Assembly: GCA_027886175.1 (NCBI GenBank)
Contig: JAJNNQ010000075.1
Span: 3,203,001-3,267,000, forward strand
Origin: Phylloscopus collybita
Lineage: Eukaryota; Chordata; Aves; Passeriformes; Phylloscopidae
Direction of reading: 5' to 3'
DNA length: 64,000 bases
Positions 63,525 through 64,000 of this stretch are shown piece by piece. Every line of letters starts with the position of its first letter. Position 1 is the stretch's first letter. The position numbers and the translations under genes are program-made. The notes beneath the pieces are model-generated. The model saw nothing but the letters and a program-made list of their open reading frames with translations, did no database searches and was not told the DNA's origin.

Positions 63525-64000
63525 GAGTACGAGGAGATGAAGAGGAAAGGAAAAGTTGCTCCTTTTGGGAGTAAGTGGTTTTAAAATCATTTAAGCTGAA
63601 AAGCAAAACTAGAGCCCAAGAACAGTGGTGTGAAGTATCCACACTGTACTTCAGGTAGAGGGACTTTCACAAGTCCAACGCTGCATGAAAATCAATGAGT
63701 GGAGTGATATTCATGTCTAGGAAAAGGGAAAATTGCTGAATACAATTAACTCAAAACAACAGTTTTGAGTCAATTCCAAAAACTGTGAATGTTTCAGGTT
63801 ACACTCAGCTTTTAGGAGTGGCAGGGGGGATGATTATAAGAATCCTTAAAAATCCCAGTATTTTGTAGGGGATTTCCACTCCAATCAACTTTGGCATTTC
63901 TTTTTTTTTCCTCAAAGTTTAAAATTATTTTCATAATAAACACTTTAGGGTCTGCAGCTGCTTGATTCTCTGGTTGTGTTTGGAAATTCAAGCAATTAGA
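63525..64000. other. Noncoding stretch to the window edge
   Basis: A/T-rich noncoding DNA. I see nothing further in it. Confidence 0.5.

Noticed and set aside
49801..64000. SLC45A4 coding exons, expected if synteny with mammals holds
   Set aside because: I looked for the first transmembrane-domain coding sequence of SLC45A4 and saw no matching frame, so no CDS is claimed.
1..64000. CRISPR array, bacterial defence or biosynthetic cluster
   Set aside because: Nothing of the kind is present. The DNA is vertebrate, repeat-bearing and largely noncoding.

Overview
The window is vertebrate nuclear DNA, most probably from a bird. The main evidence is at least eleven 5'-truncated CR1 LINE fragments, several with the typical avian 3' end (a guttate match to TTGGGTTGGAAGGGACCTT on the minus strand, or ATTCTATGATTCTAT on the plus strand). 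It is gene-poor. The one protein-coding sequence I can support is an intact single-exon reading frame at 4391-5452 (+). It encodes a 353-residue rhodopsin-class receptor that I recognise as GPR20, a constitutively active Gi-coupled orphan receptor.

Layout. 1-4370: noncoding DNA ending in a good 3' splice site, so GPR20 has at least one upstream noncoding exon, either in this stretch or beyond the left edge. 4371-5860: GPR20 terminal exon with its 3' UTR and two polyadenylation hexamers. 5.9-16 kb: unannotatable noncoding DNA with two short CR1 fragments. 16.1-17.75 kb: a compact composite locus with two plus-strand CR1 pieces, a small very CpG-dense island, and a degenerate minisatellite of about 50 bp units. 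17.8-49 kb: noncoding DNA with CR1 copies, a run of 24 G and a T run. 49.24-49.80 kb: a second CpG island, a plausible promoter. 49.8-64 kb: noncoding DNA with two CR1 fragments and a 210-base polypurine hexanucleotide tract.

Context. In mammals the order is PTP4A3 - GPR20 - SLC45A4, with GPR20 and SLC45A4 on the same strand and PTP4A3 diverging from GPR20. If this synteny holds, PTP4A3 lies beyond the left edge and SLC45A4 follows to the right on the plus strand. The 49.2-49.8 kb island would then be a candidate SLC45A4 5' end and the last 14 kb its first intron. I found no SLC45A4 or PTP4A3 coding exon in the window, so this remains inference.

I see no tRNA, rRNA, CRISPR array, intact mobile element or multi-gene system. 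Nearly all other open frames look like chance frames or frames through CR1 and simple repeats.
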